From: Dendrocalamus latiflorus
Taxonomy: Eukaryota > Streptophyta > Magnoliopsida > Poales > Poaceae
Direction: 5' to 3'
Assembly (NCBI GenBank): GCA_017311315.1
Contig: CM029613.1
Coordinates: 188,501-252,500 of the forward strand
DNA: 64,000 nt
Below, one piece after another: positions 61,015 to 64,000 of the stretch (position 1 is the first letter of the stretch; each line of letters begins with the position of its first letter). A program made the position numbers and the translations under genes. Below the pieces are notes generated by a model. The model saw only the letters and a program-made list of their open reading frames with translations, was not told the origin of the DNA and made no database searches.

Positions 61015-63848
61015 AATACACCTTATAATACAAAATTTTGGCTTGGAAATAATACATCCTATAAAAAATTGGAGGGAGTATAATATATGCACATCATTTA
61101 AGGTACATCTCTAAATTACCCTATAGCGGCACAAGTAGAGCGGATAATTTTTGTTAGACTAATTGACCGAAGACTTGCCATACGTAAAAATACGCTTTTC
61201 CATTCCAAAAGCACAACACATAATAGAAGGGCTCTTTTACCATACGTAAAAATAAACATGAGACGTTCATTATTTTTGATATAATAGATTATATTAGTTA
61301 GAATCTAGTTATATTATCACTGACAGTACTAGCAGTAGAATCTCGAGGTGAGTATAATTGTAAAGGAAACGTGTGGCGTAAGAGTGATTTCTACAAACGC
61401 CGTGACGGTGCATGTAAGAGAGATAGTAGACAGAATAGGTGAGAGGAGAGACGACAGCGACTGAAAGGATTAATAATAGATTTAGAGGAAAAGTCTATAA
61501 TATCCTCACAAGAAAATTAGATTTATAAAGAAAAGTCCATTATACCCTCATAAATCAATGATCAGATTGAATTTCTACTACCAGTAAAACATAATGTAAA
61601 AATTCCCTCACCTGAGAAATTGCATGGTTTGGTCAGTTCCTGCAGGAAAAGAAGGTTGAACTCGTGCATATATAAGCATACAAACTTAAGACCGTCCGTA
61701 AAAAAAAAACGCAGCCTATCCCTATCTGAGAAAAGGAAACTTATGTCTCGTGCAATACATTTATTTATTTATTTATTTATTTTTGAACGGTGCAGCATGT
61801 TGTTGAGTTGGCATACTTACAATTTCCTTCTATTTTGAACCAAGTAGGATTCTGCAATCCGTGCCAAATAATTGTGGCTGGCAAATTGATCCGGCTAGAT
61901 TGAATTTCACAGGCTCAGCCGCTAGAAAAAAGTTGAGAGCTGTAAAAGACTAAAAGTCAATGCGGAATGCCGTGGTGCAAGGATACCAATTTTCGAGACT
62001 TAAATTATTAATTTTTAAGATAATTTTGAAACATACAAAATTCTAAAATCAAATCAACTATGTAAGGATCATTTAAAAAATCTATAATCTTTAGAGCCCG
62101 TTTTGTGTATTAAAAATTCTTAGAAACAGTACATTAAATGATTTTTTTGAGTAAAATTAAAAATCGATAAAATTATGAAAAAATTATATAGGAGGCTTTA
62201 CAAAAAATTTCGTAAGTTTTTTTAGCTCATTTGTTATATCTAAAAATTCGTACAAGCAGTATACTAAAATGAATTTGCTAATTGACGACATAGCTAATTA
62301 ACAAACCTTAATTAACCTAGCTAATTGGCCATCGCACAGTGGCCGTGCGATCTTGGTGACACTGTAGGCTAACGTGCACCACCCTAATGTGTCGCCCCTA
62401 AATCATTTATGTGAGATCGATGTGTTAATTCTGTAATTTTTGCACGACGGATGTCATTCTTACAAAAATGCAACAAAAAAGTATCAACACGGCTAAAAAC
62501 TCGCAAATAGATAACTAGCTTTGTATGTATATACTGCGGTGCTCGCTGTACGTATATGCCAGTAGCAGATATATCTAGCGTGTGCTCGCTGCCAGCTGCC
62601 TGGGAGCACTACGTACTACTCTACTTCTCTTCTTCCAAGACGCTACTTCTTCTTCTTCTTCCAAGACGTTCCAATTAATTAGTATTCACAAGAGCCCCGT
62701 TCAAAGAAAAAGTATTCAGAAGAGAACGACAAGGACATCAACATTTGGGAATTGACCTGACGATCGATCGATGGATAGATAGTGAGTGGGGCATGGGCTT
62801 TTGTCCGCTTTCGCAGTCCACGATCCACGGGAAGATCCAGCTTCCATCTCCATATATATAATAGCTAGCTAGCTTAGCCTAATTAGGTGGAGCAACCTTA
62901 TCATATCTCATCTTAATTTCTTCCTTCCCCTTAATTTTCATATATAGCTACCATACCACCACTAAATCGAAGTATGCTTACGGCCGACTCTAGGCATAAT
63001 TTCAGTACTAGTACCTTTCTAACCATCAAATTAACATTGAGTTTTCTTTCTAGAGATGATCATTTTTATGCTAGCTTGATTATCTCAATTTTGAACCCCG
63101 GTGAAACATTTGGAATCCACGGGCAGCTAGCTAGGAGCTAATTAACCAGCTGCCTAGCTCACACATGCGTGCGTGGTCATGCATACGTAACAAGGTAAGT
63201 GAACGAACGCAAGTATATATGTAACAACCCAAGGAACCGTTTTTCTTCCAACACGTGGATGGGATCAATCTGTCCTGGCCCGCATGCTCCAGTTCCTAGC
63301 TAGCTTCAATATTGTGGTAATAACCAGCTATACAAAGCTGGGGGATTCCCGGCCAGCGAGCCCCTCCACGTCTCCCGCGCGTGGCGCGGGAATCTTCGTA
63401 CGGCCGGCCGAGATAGTTTCCTTGTATTTTCCGGAAATTACGTAGAGGTCCTTTTTCCTCGCGAAAAGGTCTCTGCCCGTTTTTCTTGCGGCGCTTTTTT
63501 CTGAAAAAGCCCCTCCAATTTGCAGGATAGCGCCCTGCGATTTTGTAAATTGCGTACGGGTCCTCGTTTCGTTACATACGGTCCTCATTTTTTTACGAAA
63601 AAACCCTTTAGCTTTTTCGAAAATACGCATATGCCCTCGGTTTTTTTTAAAAACTCCTCGCGGATCCTCGCCTGGCGCGACGTGACGCCGCGCCTATGAG
63701 GCTAGTGTATATATATAATCCTAACATACAGCTGCTGCTAGTAGCACGTACTGCACTAGCTAGCTCGCTGCCCCACGTGCGTCACCCACCATCCATGGAG
63801 TAGTAGCTCGCGCGATCGGTCGAGCTCATATCATGTGCCACGTGCAGC

Positions 63849-63849
<1 letters not shown>
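61015..63849. other. Intergenic, no gene supported
   Basis: It is mostly A/T-rich. From 63330 to 63690 it becomes GC-rich with GCGCGTGGCGCGGG-type palindromes, and the minus-strand frame there has no domain. Confidence 0.4.
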
Positions 63850-63881
<32 letters not shown>

Positions 63882-63897
63882 CATTCATTCATTCATT
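63850..63897. repeat. (GA)n followed by (ATTC)n microsatellite
   Basis: A GA tract of about 28 bases is followed by four ATTC units. Confidence 0.92.
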
Positions 63898-64000
63898 TGT
63901 GCAGCATGTCTAGCTAGCGTGTGTCATCAGTCTCCAGAATTGGCGTCCTTGGCCCAAATATGGAGAGAGAATGTTGGGCTAGCTGTATTTACAGGCAGCT

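Overview
The window is nuclear DNA of a grass (Poaceae). The evidence is intron-containing genes with very GC-rich third codon positions, gene families with typical plant exon structures, and many short inverted-repeat elements of the Tourist, Stowaway and hAT types. I cannot name the species. Because of the GC bias, the large exons are covered by long open frames on the other strand or in other phases; I treat these as shadows.

Six host genes look intact. (1) 9114-10385 (-): a single-exon RING-H2 E3 ligase of the ATL family. (2) 12576-14780 (+): a four-exon gene for a small basic protein of unknown function. (3) 15492-17096 (-): a two-exon pepsin-like aspartic protease with an altered first active-site motif. 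(4) 24512-29748 (+): a two-exon CLAVATA1/BAM3-type leucine-rich-repeat receptor kinase. (5) 34359-36525 (+): a seven-exon organellar-type nucleoside diphosphate kinase. (6) 37567-42924 (-): a four-exon CCT-domain regulator resembling ASML2. All exon joins keep the reading frame at GT/AG borders. The genes have unrelated roles (ubiquitylation, proteolysis, peptide-hormone signalling, nucleotide metabolism, transcription) and nothing suggests that they work as a unit.

The rest is transposon-derived or featureless. The window opens inside a Helitron: a helicase C-terminus, then a palindrome-rich array, then a CTAG end at 2262. Between 3.1 and 8.8 kb lie Tourist elements (one nested in another), a hAT element inside an old dispersed repeat, and a Stowaway element. 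At 20.2-21.6 kb a hAT element with an 8-bp target duplication carries a broken beta-tubulin exon. At 30.2-32.4 kb a minus-strand Helitron end, a 34-bp minisatellite and remnants of a coiled-coil/PH-domain gene occur together, and one PH exon is split by a 732-bp foldback element with a 9-bp target duplication. At 45-49 kb there is a CACTA end and a minus-strand LTR retrotransposon fragment with a gag-like region. From 49 to 64 kb I see no convincing gene, only MITEs, microsatellites and local duplications.

The most interesting features are the two independent captures of gene fragments (beta-tubulin by hAT, PH gene beside a Helitron end), the foldback insertion, and a 33-bp duplication of a splice acceptor in the CCT gene that could add 11 residues in frame.
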